Assembly (NCBI GenBank): GCA_023270155.1
Contig: JAGLTB010000001.1
Coordinates: 1-44,766 of the forward strand
Origin: Candidatus Heimdallarchaeota archaeon
GTDB taxonomy: Archaea; Asgardarchaeota; Heimdallarchaeia; Heimdallarchaeales; Heimdallarchaeaceae
DNA: 44,766 nt
Direction: 5' to 3'
The notes below the pieces were generated by a model that saw only the letters and a list, made by a program, of their open reading frames with translations, was not told the origin of the DNA and did not search any database. A program made the position numbers and the translations under genes. Every line of letters begins with the position of its first letter. Position 1 is the stretch's first letter. Shown piece by piece: positions 15,192 through 24,929 of the stretch.

Positions 15192-17312
15192 ATGTCAAAC
15201 CAGCGATCCTTAAAAGAGATTATAGAAACCATATCAATTGAAGCTGGAATAGGAAAAGAAGAAATCCATCAATTGATAAATAAAAAGATGGATGAACTAG
15301 GTGAATTTGTTACGGAACTGGGTGCAGCACACATCGTTGCACGAGAAATGGGTGTTGATTTATCCTCTGAACCCCCAGTAAAAGAACAGTCTGTGATTAA
15401 AATTGATCAGCTTGTACCCGATCTTAACAATGTGAGTCTTTTGGGAAGAATATTAAGATTATATGATAATCATTCCTTTAAAAGAAAAGATGGAACAGAC
15501 GGTGTATTACAATCAATAATTATAGAAGATAAGACTGGTTCTATCCGAATAGTTTTCTGGGATGAAAAAGCTGGAGAGCTACAAAATAGCAATTGTAAAA
15601 CAGGGGATCCAATTCGAATCTTCAATGGATATACTCGTCTTGGAAGGGATGGCTCTACAGAAGTACATCTAGGGACTAGAAGTCAATTACAAATTCGACC
15701 CTCTGGAATTAAGGATGATGAATTACCTGACTCTAAGCCAACCCACACTAAAATTCAAGATATAAAAGGAAATGAAATAGATGTTTCAATTAGAGGGAAA
15801 ATAACACAGATAGATGATAAACTGGAATTTGAACGTTCAGATGGAACAAAAGGACAAAAGCAAGGTCTTGTTATAGGGGATGAAACTGGGGAAATTTACA
15901 TAAATTTCTGGAATGAAAAAGCAGAAAAACTAGATGCTTTTACACTAGGGGATATAGTTGAAATTGTGGGTCTTGCTACTAAAATTGGATTAAGAGGTTT
16001 TGTTGAGCTCCATTCAAACAGATATAGTAGTGTTTCGAAGATAACTGGAATAAAGGATATAGTTGTCAAGAAAGGTTTTATCGGTTCTATGAAGGGAGTA
16101 GAAGATCAGCTATTAAAAATCAATCAGATAAGTGAGCTTAACAAACTAGTATCTATAAGAGGTTTAATTGCTGATGTTAGTTCATTGCATGAGTTTTCTA
16201 GAGAAAATGGATCTAAAGGAAAAGTAAAAAATTTAACAATAACTGATAGTTCAGGTATCATTAGAATTGTTCTATGGGATGATAAAACACAATTAGTAAA
16301 GGAAGAGGACATTGACAAACTTTTCACTATATTCAATGGTTTTACTAGAAAAGGTAGATTTGAGGAAATTGAAATCCATTGCGGAAAACAAACCCAGATT
16401 GATATTGAAGAAGGTGAGCTTGATCAGCTAAAACAATATGTTGCTGAATTTTCAAACATAAATAACTTATCTGAAGAAGAAACGGAAGTAAACATCAAGG
16501 GCATTATTACTGAAATGGGCACCATTCAGGAGATAGAAACTAAAGAGAAAGAAATGGTGAGAATGTTAAACTTCAAAATTGAGGATAATACTGCTGATAT
16601 TCGTATTACTTGTTGGCGAGAGAATGTTGCTAAACTCCACGATTTATCAGTTGGAGATACGATAGAAATCTTGCATGCTAGAATTAAAGCGGATACTGGA
16701 TATGGAATAGGGCTACTCATTGCACGAAATACTATTATCAAGAAAGCGTTAGATAATTATTCAAATCCGCAAGGTTTTGTATCAAGTCTAAATGTATCAG
16801 ATGCTAGTACCTACCAGCAGTCGATCCAAGATATAGAAGATATCAATGAGGGTGATGATGTAACAATACAAGCAACAGTAGTGAAACTAGTGGAAAAACC
16901 ATTTGTATATGAATTGTGTCCTGTGTGCAAGAAAAAGGTTAAAGATGAAAATAATCAATATCTTTGTGCAGAACACGGTACTGTAGAAGAACCCATAAAT
17001 CGTATTCTATTCACGTTTGTTGTTAATGATGGCACTGGAAACATCAATGTCTTTTGTGCTGGTAAATTAGCGGAGATAATTCTTGGTTTGTCTGCAGATT
17101 CTGTCTCAAGAATGGTGGAGGAACAGGAATCGAGTAAAGCCCCATATACACATCTTAAAAACAAAGGTTTCGTTAACTCTGAACTCCTAATTAGTGGTAA
17201 GGTAAACAAAAATCCTTTTCTTAACAGTCTAGAAATTGTTGCTAAATCTATTGAAAAAGTAAGATATAAGGATGCAACTAAAGGACTTGTTAAGCATATT
17301 TATGTTGATTAA
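15192..17312 (+). CDS. rpa: Replication protein A (RPA), multi-OB-fold with zinc finger
   Basis: This is the single-stranded DNA-binding protein of replication and repair. The 706-residue chain has four similar OB folds, each with a marker like GSIRIVFWDEKAG: about residues 80-165, 200-290, 315-400 and 425-515. Further C-terminal OB-like sequence after 545 contains a zinc finger starting at about 575 (CPVCKKK...CAEHG, a C-x2-C...C-x2-H pattern). This resembles the large RPA of euryarchaea such as methanogens. A helical N-terminus precedes the first OB fold. The start at 15192 has no clear ribosome-binding site. It follows the winged-helix gene by 17 bases. Confidence 0.92.
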   Translation: MSNQRSLKEIIETISIEAGIGKEEIHQLINKKMDELGEFVTELGAAHIVAREMGVDLSSEPPVKEQSVIKIDQLVPDLNNVSLLGRILRLYDNHSFKRKDGTDGVLQSIIIEDKTGSIRIVFWDEKAGELQNSNCKTGDPIRIFNGYTRLGRDGSTEVHLGTRSQLQIRPSGIKDDELPDSKPTHTKIQDIKGNEIDVSIRGKITQIDDKLEFERSDGTKGQKQGLVIGDETGEIYINFWNEKAEKLDAFTLGDIVEIVGLATKIGLRGFVELHSNRYSSVSKITGIKDIVVKKGFIGSMKGVEDQLLKINQISELNKLVSIRGLIADVSSLHEFSRENGSKGKVKNLTITDSSGIIRIVLWDDKTQLVKEEDIDKLFTIFNGFTRKGRFEEIEIHCGKQTQIDIEEGELDQLKQYVAEFSNINNLSEEETEVNIKGIITEMGTIQEIETKEKEMVRMLNFKIEDNTADIRITCWRENVAKLHDLSVGDTIEILHARIKADTGYGIGLLIARNTIIKKALDNYSNPQGFVSSLNVSDASTYQQSIQDIEDINEGDDVTIQATVVKLVEKPFVYELCPVCKKKVKDENNQYLCAEHGTVEEPINRILFTFVVNDGTGNINVFCAGKLAEIILGLSADSVSRMVEEQESSKAPYTHLKNKGFVNSELLISGKVNKNPFLNSLEIVAKSIEKVRYKDATKGLVKHIYVD

Positions 17313-17460
17313 AGGACCTGATTTTACGAATTATAAATCTAAGAAAACAGTGTATTTGATTCTTAAAAATCACTTATAATCTACCAATGATTACATTTGT
17401 GAAATCACATTTTGGTCGAAAAGCTTATTAATGGAGATAAAGCTGCTTCACCCGATTACA

Positions 17461-17571
17461 ATGGATTTCAATGTCATATCTACCTTAACGATAATTGCTT
17501 TAGTAATCGCTGTGGTTTTTGGTTTATTCTATCACGCATTTAGTGTTGGTAAAGAAGAAAAGGAAGCATAA
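17461..17571 (+). CDS. Single-helix membrane micropeptide (36 aa)
   Basis: A short reading frame encodes a short polar start (MDFNVIST), one hydrophobic helix of about 22 residues (LTIIALVIAVVFGLFYH), and a charged tail GKEEKEA. An in-frame ATG at 17431 would add ten residues. The shorter start is chosen because a BRE/TATA-like CGAAAAGCTTATTAA lies at about -36. Its size and topology are typical of small archaeal membrane subunits or anchors. It sits between RPA and the convergent large surface protein, ending 3 bases before that stop codon. Function unknown. Confidence 0.5.
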   Translation: MDFNVISTLTIIALVIAVVFGLFYHAFSVGKEEKEA

Positions 17572-17574
17572 TAA

Positions 17575-20490
17575 CTATATCTCCAAAATCATTCCTTTCT
17601 TCCTATTATAGATTTTAATGACTGTTGTTATTGCACCTGCAAGAACACCTGAACTTGAAACCAGGGGTATTATCAAATTAGTCAAATTGTTTACTCCAGA
17701 TATCTTTGTTCCTACTAAATCTAAAATTAAATAGCTTCCTTCTGTTATATTTATATTCGAATAGTAAACATAAATGTCATTGATTTGAAGATCATAATTT
17801 TCGGAGACTTCTTGGGATGTACTTGAAAATAGTTCCCATCTATATTTAGATGAAGTAAAACTATCATTTATATAATAAATTAAGGAAATATCGGAAAAGC
17901 TCTTTGTTTGAGAACCAATTATGAAATGACAGGTTATTTGATCTTTTTCTTCATCTAGTGATACTTGTGCTTCTGGTCCAAGAGTTGTAATAATCAACTT
18001 GTGATTATTATCATCTTCACCCACTTGAACTCCCCAATAGATGATACTAGATTCAATGTGCACAGGAACACGTGAAGAATCTGTTAGAACATAGGCATCC
18101 AGTATTGGTAACATCTCTTCATTGGTAGAAGCATACCATTTATCATGAGAATTCATATAAAGAACATTATAAACAATTGTGATATTTGGAGAAATAAATA
18201 CATCATCACTATTTCTAGAAATTTCCACTAACAAGTGTTCAAACACTATTTCAAATGTCTCCGAGGCTACAACTGTATAGAGCTTTATTATTGAAAAAGT
18301 TATACTAATAACTTGAGATGTAGCAGGTAAATTAACTTCACAAGTATATCTTCCATCCATATTCAGAATCCCCGTTAAGGATAGATTTGCATTGTTCTCA
18401 ATCCTTACTGGAGCAAAGCCTACTGGATAAGAATCTGATAAGACATTAAATGAGAGTAAATAATGGGATGACGTTGCTAGTTTTTCATATAGTAATTCAA
18501 TTTCTATTTCACTTTCATACACATGAACATCCACTGTGTAGATTACAGAAGAGTGGGTTGTTGAGCTAACCCAAACTTCCAGCAAGTAATCTCCACAAGA
18601 TAAATAATATGAAGAAACCAGAAGTTGAAATTGATTTCCGTCTTTTATTACGTTTATACTTTCATTATTCAAGTATGCAATGATGCTCCCATCCTCAATC
18701 TCAATGCCCGAAATCAAACTTTCATAACTAGCATTAATTATTATGATTGCATAGTGTGGAATCACAATCTGATTTGTAATTTGTAATTGAGCTGGAAATC
18801 TTTCCAAAAGAAACGTTGCATTTGTACTACCAATTCCATTGTGATCTGTTATTATGAAAAAAACGTCTAAACTGCCATTAGTTATCCAGGGAGGAAAAGT
18901 GAAAATCAAAGATTCATTCTCAAAAACAACAGATGTCCCTCCATCTTCATCAGAAAACCACAGAATATTAATTACGTTACTCGTATATTCATAGTTGAAA
19001 CTAAAAGTTGCATCTATAGTCTCAAAAATTGTTGTCGAAGAAAAATCTGCACTTTCAATTAAATTAGGTATTATAAATTCACAATAGAGAAGTTCACTTT
19101 GAATTGTATTATTCAAAGACAAAAGGTTATACTCCCCATCTAAACTTTCATTAGCTAGAATATCAAAATCCTCAATTTCACCTATAAGAGACCAAAAAGC
19201 TGGATAAGTTATATTTATGATACTAGCAAACATACTCAAATTAGTTTTCGTAATTGCATAAGTTGTAATCTCGTTTATAGAAGCATGATTTTCCGTTATA
19301 ATTTCAACCATACCTGAAATTAAAACACTATAATTAGCATTAATGATAAAACTCGAATTATGATTCCATTGGATTGTATATTCAAAAGAAGATACATCAT
19401 CTCCTATCTCAACATATAGATTAAAAACTCCTGAATTTGGACTTGTTGAGATTATAGCAATTCCATTCGTTTTCAATTCTATATAATCTGCTGATACCGA
19501 GGTTCGTATTTCAAAATTATCAATCAGCAGAGAACATTCCGAAAATTCAGGCGATATTACATATATTCCTATAGATTTTATTGTGGTGGGGATGTAAGGA
19601 TCATTTTCATTAAATAATTCAGATAACTCTAGAGAATAATTATTCCATTCATTGTTCCAACTGCTATTTTTCAACAGTCTATATACAATAAATGGAGAGG
19701 TTGTGTTTTCTCCAATTAAGGGGGGATCAATATTAGTGTAATGCCAATGAATTACCATTATTCTACAAGTATCAAAAACTAGGTCAAAAATAAGAGATGA
19801 ATTTACTACGTTCTGAATGCTTGAATTTGCTTCTAGCAAGTAATTATAACTGATTCTTGTATTAGTATCATATAAATCAATATCTTGTTGATATAAGGCA
19901 TAACTCATTGGAACAGTATTGCTAGAGAAAAATTTCCAAACATATGATCCTTCAAAACTTCTGTTTTCCTCCACTCTTTCTAAACTTAATCCTGCATTTA
20001 TAGCATCTACGGAATAAAAGTCAACTTCATTTTCAGCATCCGAATTTTGAATATATTGTGATTCAATTTCAGAAACATTTCCTTCAAAATTATACTGCCC
20101 TTGACTAGGTAATGCGATAGTTAAATTTCCTTTCTTAATTTCTTCACTCACTTCATTTTTGGAATATATGCTGGAAACATTAACGTTGGGTTGAAATTCA
20201 TCTAGAACATCTTCGAAAGTTTTGTTATAATCCGCTTTTGATTGTTCTAGGTTTATTTGATTATAACTTTCTTCTTCTCCCTCTAGTTCTAAATTATACT
20301 GGTTTTCTTCGGCGATTTTTGCTACATTCATGAAATTTTCTTTGATATTTGAATCGGATTCTCCCATATTGTTTACTAAATTACCACTCAGTTCGCTATT
20401 TAACAGATTTTTGCCATCCATAAATGGAGTAAGCAATAACACAACCAAATACAATATAATAGTAAATGCTAGAAATTGTTTTTTCTTCAT
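17575..20490 (-). CDS. Large secreted, membrane-anchored surface protein (Ig-like repeats, sequon-rich)
   Basis: The 971-residue protein has a Sec signal peptide (KKKQFLAFTIILYLVVLLLTP, residues 2-22) and a C-terminal membrane helix near 938-960 followed by a basic tail, so about 900 residues are outside the cell. The interior is beta-rich; an early jelly-roll-like region (about 130-330) is followed by several Ig/cadherin-like modules with repeated ITDHNGIGSTN-type and VDVHVYES-type strands. At least 25 N-X-S/T sequons are spread over the ectodomain, so it is probably N-glycosylated. A GGAG ribosome-binding site precedes the start. It may be an S-layer or adhesion protein; no enzyme motif is seen. 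Confidence 0.82.
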   Translation of the reverse strand: MKKKQFLAFTIILYLVVLLLTPFMDGKNLLNSELSGNLVNNMGESDSNIKENFMNVAKIAEENQYNLELEGEEESYNQINLEQSKADYNKTFEDVLDEFQPNVNVSSIYSKNEVSEEIKKGNLTIALPSQGQYNFEGNVSEIESQYIQNSDAENEVDFYSVDAINAGLSLERVEENRSFEGSYVWKFFSSNTVPMSYALYQQDIDLYDTNTRISYNYLLEANSSIQNVVNSSLIFDLVFDTCRIMVIHWHYTNIDPPLIGENTTSPFIVYRLLKNSSWNNEWNNYSLELSELFNENDPYIPTTIKSIGIYVISPEFSECSLLIDNFEIRTSVSADYIELKTNGIAIISTSPNSGVFNLYVEIGDDVSSFEYTIQWNHNSSFIINANYSVLISGMVEIITENHASINEITTYAITKTNLSMFASIINITYPAFWSLIGEIEDFDILANESLDGEYNLLSLNNTIQSELLYCEFIIPNLIESADFSSTTIFETIDATFSFNYEYTSNVINILWFSDEDGGTSVVFENESLIFTFPPWITNGSLDVFFIITDHNGIGSTNATFLLERFPAQLQITNQIVIPHYAIIIINASYESLISGIEIEDGSIIAYLNNESINVIKDGNQFQLLVSSYYLSCGDYLLEVWVSSTTHSSVIYTVDVHVYESEIEIELLYEKLATSSHYLLSFNVLSDSYPVGFAPVRIENNANLSLTGILNMDGRYTCEVNLPATSQVISITFSIIKLYTVVASETFEIVFEHLLVEISRNSDDVFISPNITIVYNVLYMNSHDKWYASTNEEMLPILDAYVLTDSSRVPVHIESSIIYWGVQVGEDDNNHKLIITTLGPEAQVSLDEEKDQITCHFIIGSQTKSFSDISLIYYINDSFTSSKYRWELFSSTSQEVSENYDLQINDIYVYYSNINITEGSYLILDLVGTKISGVNNLTNLIIPLVSSSGVLAGAITTVIKIYNRKKGMILEI

Positions 20491-20805
20491 TTATCTCCTT
20501 TTTCTATCTATATTAAGTATTAAAAACAGCACAATTTTCAGCTATTTTTTTCATTTTTTGTTTTTAATTTACGGTCCATAGTTTGGGAAGCTCAAATATT
20601 TAATCGCTAATTTGGAGAAGTTTAAGCTTATTCTGTATCTGAAGAAAAGATTTTGTTAAATACTTTCAGTCAACAGTCTCTTCTTTCTTTTTATGATGTA
20701 TATAGTAGACAATAACCACAATAAACCATATTAAAAAATAGTCAAAGCTTTGTTTGAGTCTTAAAAATTTTCAATAATTTCGGAAAGGATGTTTTTCTGA
20801 GTAGA
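20491..20805. other. 315-base intergenic region between divergent surface-protein and TFB genes
   Basis: It carries the promoters of both flanking genes. A TATA-like TCTTAAAAATTT at about 20758-20769 could serve TFB. An open minus-strand frame at 20666-20770 reads like a small membrane helix with a charged tail but has no usable start codon. Nothing else is recognisable. Confidence 0.5.
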
Positions 20806-21837
20806 ATGGAAGGTTACTTGTGTGATGAATGTGGATGTAGGGTTATCGAAGAAAATGGCATAAATGTGTGTCAGAAATGTGGTTTAGTTCATGATGCTGT
20901 TCTCGAATCATCATCTTTTCAACTAGGATCAATTTCTAAAGATCAATCACGTAAAAGCCAACAATATACTTCAATAAACAATAGGTTGGCAATTGTTAGT
21001 TCTCTAGGTTCTTCAATTGGAACTGTTGAAGAGTACATGTTTAGAGACTCAAATGGTGCATTATTGAATGAACATTCACAATTAAAATTTAGAAAATTTA
21101 AGAATTTTTACCATATTCCAGGTGCAATAAAAGGAAAAGAAACTGATTATCGAACGATAAAAATCTTAAATGAGGTTTTTTCAAGACTTCAAGTTCCTGA
21201 AAAAATCCGAGAACGTACACTTTTTCTTTACTACAAATACAAGAAAGAGCACAAAAAGAAAATAACGAATCATGTTTTATTATCTGCTATGGCTCTTCTT
21301 CTAAGCGTTCGTGAATCTGGATATAATTGCCCTCTCTCTCTTAAAGAAATCGTTGAAACATATAGAAATCTAGGTCATAGAGTTCTAGGGAAGAATCTCC
21401 TGGGATTAATGCAAGATCTCAATATCAAGTCTACAACAACTGGTATCAGACGAAGTGAAGAATACATTTTTCGCGTTTGTTCGCTTATATGTCGAACCCC
21501 CGTTATAAATGAGAGGATTGTGAAAAAATATTCAGTAGATGTTTATGTATATGAGAAGATTCTTCAATTGCTTTGTCTTAGAATTTTGGAAAGAATCTCT
21601 TATGCAGACAGGGGAGGAAGGCGACCTTATCCTTTTTCAGCAGCTTCTGCATATGTTGCTGACAAATTGTTGTCGAAAAAAATACAAAGTTCTTCTGCTT
21701 TAACACAAAAATTAGTAGCACAGTCAACTAGTGTTGCAGAGTTTACTATTCGTGATCATGCTGAATTTATGATGTCTTATGATTTTGATGATATAGTATC
21801 TGAAATCAGTAAAAGGTTATCCTCGAGCTTTACTTAA
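20806..21837 (+). CDS. tfb: Transcription initiation factor B (TFB), divergent paralogue
   Basis: TFB recruits RNA polymerase to TATA-binding protein at promoters. The 343-residue protein has the N-terminal zinc ribbon (C6, C9, C22, C25), a linker containing VSSLGSSIGT similar to the B-reader region, and two cyclin repeats (about 105-200 and 215-310), with typical helices such as AASAYVADKLL in the second. The segment at about 87-105 (KFRKFKNFYHIPG) departs from the usual LRKWQ block, and the first repeat is divergent. It is probably one of several TFBs, perhaps used at special promoters. It is monocistronic and divergent from the surface-protein gene. Confidence 0.88.
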   Translation: MEGYLCDECGCRVIEENGINVCQKCGLVHDAVLESSSFQLGSISKDQSRKSQQYTSINNRLAIVSSLGSSIGTVEEYMFRDSNGALLNEHSQLKFRKFKNFYHIPGAIKGKETDYRTIKILNEVFSRLQVPEKIRERTLFLYYKYKKEHKKKITNHVLLSAMALLLSVRESGYNCPLSLKEIVETYRNLGHRVLGKNLLGLMQDLNIKSTTTGIRRSEEYIFRVCSLICRTPVINERIVKKYSVDVYVYEKILQLLCLRILERISYADRGGRRPYPFSAASAYVADKLLSKKIQSSSALTQKLVAQSTSVAEFTIRDHAEFMMSYDFDDIVSEISKRLSSSFT

Positions 21838-21882
21838 GAAGTAAATTTATTCTTTCCAAACATATCAGATAGAGAATCTATC

Positions 21883-22503
21883 CTAACTAAGGACAAAGAA
21901 ATTGGAGTAGAAAATCCTTACTGCAAAAACTATCAGAAAATGCAGCACTAGAGTTATTAACAACCTAATTTTAAGATTTTTTTCATTACCTATTTTTAGT
22001 AAAAAGTAATTATTTAATAAATTAATTAAAAGAAAGGAAACTGAAAGAAAGGACCAAAATGAAGGTGTGTTCAAGAACTCATTTGTTTGAATTAATCTAT
22101 ATATGTTTGCAAAAATGGGGGAGAATCCTCCAATCATAGCTATGGTTACTGAAGTCACATAGCGTATAATTTTGATTCTTCTTTGATGAATCTTTAATAC
22201 GTTCTCTTTTTCTTGAATAGCTTCTTCTCTACTCTTGATTAGTCTAGCTGTTATTTTTATCTTTTTTAGAATGTCAGATGAGTCTGAATAATTAATTGAT
22301 GAAAAAAGACTAACCATAGAGGGATAATTAAAATCGATTGTTGATAAAACTCCAATTAACTCATCTCCTAATTGTAATCTTAGAAGCAACTCATCTGGTA
22401 GAAAATTAATATTGAAAAACGCTCTTTCCAGATTTTCACCATTTTCTAACTGTGTTGCTATTTCTTGTAAGAAAGTATAATCAGAGCATTCAACTTTAGT
22501 CAT
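21883..22503 (-). CDS. Type IV pilus platform protein, C-terminal half (TadC-like)
   Basis: This 206-residue protein resembles the second half of an archaeal TadC/PilC-type platform. A cytoplasmic helical domain with QEIATQLENGENLERAFF and LLRLQLGDELIGVLS (about 10-60) leads through a charged coiled segment (REEAIQEKENVLKIHQRR) to four membrane helices between about 115 and 206. The start overlaps the stop of the upstream platform gene (ATGA), so both halves are probably made together. The single archaeal TadC normally contains both halves; here the split gives two chains of 269 and 206 residues. Confidence 0.7.
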   Translation of the reverse strand: MTKVECSDYTFLQEIATQLENGENLERAFFNINFLPDELLLRLQLGDELIGVLSTIDFNYPSMVSLFSSINYSDSSDILKKIKITARLIKSREEAIQEKENVLKIHQRRIKIIRYVTSVTIAMIGGFSPIFANIYRLIQTNEFLNTPSFWSFLSVSFLLINLLNNYFLLKIGNEKNLKIRLLITLVLHFLIVFAVRIFYSNFFVLS

Positions 22504-23309
22504 TTTTCCTCACTTAAACTTTTATTTTGAATAAATCTCAGGGCAAATGTACCAAACAATGAATAAAGAAGAGGAAATACAAAAACAATTAGGGAATCTG
22601 ATGGAAGAATAAGAGCTAGAACAAGACTAAGTACTAATGGAAATAAACATGAAAAAGCAATGAAAATGATAATATTGTCCTCGATCAGCTTTATGGTTTT
22701 TCTAATTTCAAAAAGAAAATCTGGATCAGAATCTACAAAAAAATCCTCCCTTTTGATGTTTTGAAAAGCATTCTGATATTGTTTATTCAAAAAAATCTCT
22801 TTTCCTTCATTAATAATCGTGTTTTCATCTTCTCCTAGATTCATATTAAAAAGCATTTCTTGGAAATATTCTTGATAATAATCATCAAAAGCACTGCCTG
22901 AAATCAAAAATTCTACTGTTTTAGGAAATGAGTTTGAAGAGATCATGTTTATTGATAGAGAATTAATAATTAAGAAAGCTGATTCATCAAACAATTGATG
23001 CCTTTTTATTATGGTTGAACGCACATAATCACCAAAAACAAAAACATATGCAAAACAAACAATTAAGCTGATAGCAATTGTTAGAATGATATTAGCATGA
23101 GTTAAGAAATGAAAAATCACAAAAAACAAAACCAAAATTAAGATGGAACTATTTCCTATAAATCTGAGCTTAATGAGATCTTTTTCTGTAATGAAAAAAC
23201 TGGAATGCTTTCTTACTTTAGACAAAATCATTTTATCAAGAAATTTTATAGGAAAGATACTGAATTGTCTGACATTAGATTTATTGTTTGATTTGCTAAA
23301 GAATTTCAA
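22500..23309 (-). CDS. Type IV pilus platform protein, N-terminal half (TadC-like, T2SSF)
   Basis: The 269-residue protein has the T2SSF layout: two membrane helices (about 50-95), a cytoplasmic helical bundle with DESAFLIINSLSINMISSNSFPKTVEFL (about residues 108-135) and a closing pair of membrane helices (about 215-262). Such proteins form the inner-membrane base on which the pilus ATPase acts. It follows the TadA-like ATPase by 62 bases and overlaps the second half gene by 4 bases. The cytoplasmic domain is shortened relative to typical family members, as best judged by eye. Confidence 0.75.
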   Translation of the reverse strand: MKFFSKSNNKSNVRQFSIFPIKFLDKMILSKVRKHSSFFITEKDLIKLRFIGNSSILILVLFFVIFHFLTHANIILTIAISLIVCFAYVFVFGDYVRSTIIKRHQLFDESAFLIINSLSINMISSNSFPKTVEFLISGSAFDDYYQEYFQEMLFNMNLGEDENTIINEGKEIFLNKQYQNAFQNIKREDFFVDSDPDFLFEIRKTIKLIEDNIIIFIAFSCLFPLVLSLVLALILPSDSLIVFVFPLLYSLFGTFALRFIQNKSLSEEK

Positions 23310-23371
23310 TTTACAACCTCTTCTTATCTAAATCACTACTTTCTGTTTCCAGAGAGAGTAAAAAGCTCAAT

Positions 23372-24790
23372 TCAATAACCAATCTCTTCTCCTCCTTGGA
23401 GATGTTCATTCTTCTGGAATTCTTGGCTCTTTTTTACTATAGAAGTAAAAAATTCCTTCAGAAAAGATTCTTCTTTGATATTTTTAGTAATTCTTTCATT
23501 ATTTTCTTCAACATTATAAATTCTAGTTAGAAAATCTTGATTGGGTGAATCTTCTCCAAACTCCTTGTTTACCTCGTAAACTTCAAATATTCTTCGTATG
23601 AACGAAAATTCAGTAATGTCTCTTCTCATTATAACGATGATATCAAGTGATTGGAAATCTGAAGGGGATATCTTGTGCAAATTTTCCCATCTTCTCAAGA
23701 TTTTTTGAATTGAATCAGAATGAGCTGTTTGAATTCCCTTTAATCCTGCGTTTAGTGCTTCAAACATTGCTTGTGTATGTTCTCGAGATTGAATCTCTCC
23801 TAGATAAATCCAATCAGGTGACCGATGAAGAAGTTTGAGAATCTCAGAAGTTTTAGTATGGTTTGCCTTATTAGATTCAAACGAATCAACCTGAATTGAT
23901 AGCTGTTTATACCCTAAAGAGGATTGATCTATCGATTCAATTGCGTCTTCTATAGCAATCTTCCTCCAGTTCTTTGGTGTATACAAATCTATTGCGTTTG
24001 CTAGAGTTGTTTTTCCTGCATTGGGTTCTCCAATAACTGTAATGTTTCTTCTTTGTTTTACCCCTTCTACCAAATATGCACCAATAATAGGAGGGAGCGT
24101 CCCTAAATTGATTAGGTCAACTAAAGTCAATGGATTCGATTTCAGTTTTCTTATATTGAAAGTAGGCCCTTTAGGTGATAGAGGTGGAAAATCCATAGAA
24201 ATTCTTAGGTGAAAGTATTTTGTTTGAAACTCAACTTTCAAAGATGGCTTTTTTGGTGATATTGATATTGCATGCTCTAATTTTAATCTTGTAAGAAGAC
24301 CTTCAATTTCTTCTTCCTCAAGAATAATTTTAGTATTGCACCTTCCAAAATATTGGTGATCTAAATAAATCTGTGAATTTCTTTGGTCCATATATATTTC
24401 ATTAACTGAATCATCAAGAAACAGACCCATTATTCTATCTAATTTTACCAAACGATAAATGAAGAGTTCTGCAAAAATATCTGGGTTAATTGAAAGATTA
24501 TCTATTTCAAGAATTTTCCACATACATATAGATTTGAGAGTTTCTAAAAGCTCATCAAATTTAAGAATTCCTTTACTCAATCTTTCTTTGTTTTTATAAA
24601 CTAATGATGTTAATTCGGAGAAGAGTAAAGGATTTAAGGCAAAATCAAAGAGGGTTTCAGCATTGTAATAAATAATCCTATTCTCCTTAATAATCTCTAT
24701 TTTGTACCCTTTTACTGTATACTCGCTTATGGGAGTGCTAGATTCCAATTCCTCCTTTAGCAGACTATTACGATTATTCATTTCAATCAT
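23372..24790 (-). CDS. tadA: Type II/IV secretion ATPase, TadA/VirB11 family
   Basis: This cytoplasmic hexameric ATPase drives pilus assembly. The 472-residue protein has an N-terminal domain to about 230, then Walker A GEPNAGKTT near 252-260, the aspartate box region IAIEDAIES near 280, Walker B-type DWIYLGEIQSRE near 322, and the histidine box GIQTAHSD near 350. The conserved RLTLEEVDDSVNEIYMD-type block (here LDDSVNEIYMD) is near 125. The first in-frame ATG is used; a second, three codons later, is equally possible. It heads the operon with the two platform genes. A separate small prepilin lies at 28883-29059. Confidence 0.93.
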   Translation of the reverse strand: MIEMNNRNSLLKEELESSTPISEYTVKGYKIEIIKENRIIYYNAETLFDFALNPLLFSELTSLVYKNKERLSKGILKFDELLETLKSICMWKILEIDNLSINPDIFAELFIYRLVKLDRIMGLFLDDSVNEIYMDQRNSQIYLDHQYFGRCNTKIILEEEEIEGLLTRLKLEHAISISPKKPSLKVEFQTKYFHLRISMDFPPLSPKGPTFNIRKLKSNPLTLVDLINLGTLPPIIGAYLVEGVKQRRNITVIGEPNAGKTTLANAIDLYTPKNWRKIAIEDAIESIDQSSLGYKQLSIQVDSFESNKANHTKTSEILKLLHRSPDWIYLGEIQSREHTQAMFEALNAGLKGIQTAHSDSIQKILRRWENLHKISPSDFQSLDIIVIMRRDITEFSFIRRIFEVYEVNKEFGEDSPNQDFLTRIYNVEENNERITKNIKEESFLKEFFTSIVKKSQEFQKNEHLQGGEEIGY

Positions 24791-24890
24791 TTTGCATTAA
24801 TTATTCTAGCGTTTGGTATATCAACACCACTTTTTTGTTTGTGAAACTAAGGTTGTTTTTCTTCTTCAGAAACTAGTAATAATGTAATAA

Positions 24891-24899
24891 CTTTAAATA
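24891..24899 (+). promoter_or_regulatory. TATA box for the RFC small-subunit gene
   Basis: CTTTAAATA is centred about 35 bases before the ATG at 24930, followed by GGTGTGAG, which can act as ribosome-binding site, so the transcript probably has a very short leader. Confidence 0.45.
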
Positions 24900-24929
24900 G
24901 AAAAAACTAATACTTGTTGGTGTGAGAAA

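Noticed and set aside
20666-20770. Minus-strand frame reading like a membrane helix (FLIWFIVVIVYYIHHKKKEE) with a charged tail
   Set aside because: No ATG, and no GTG or TTG before the hydrophobic part; the upstream stop leaves only 34 codons. It may be coincidence or a gene with a sequencing error.
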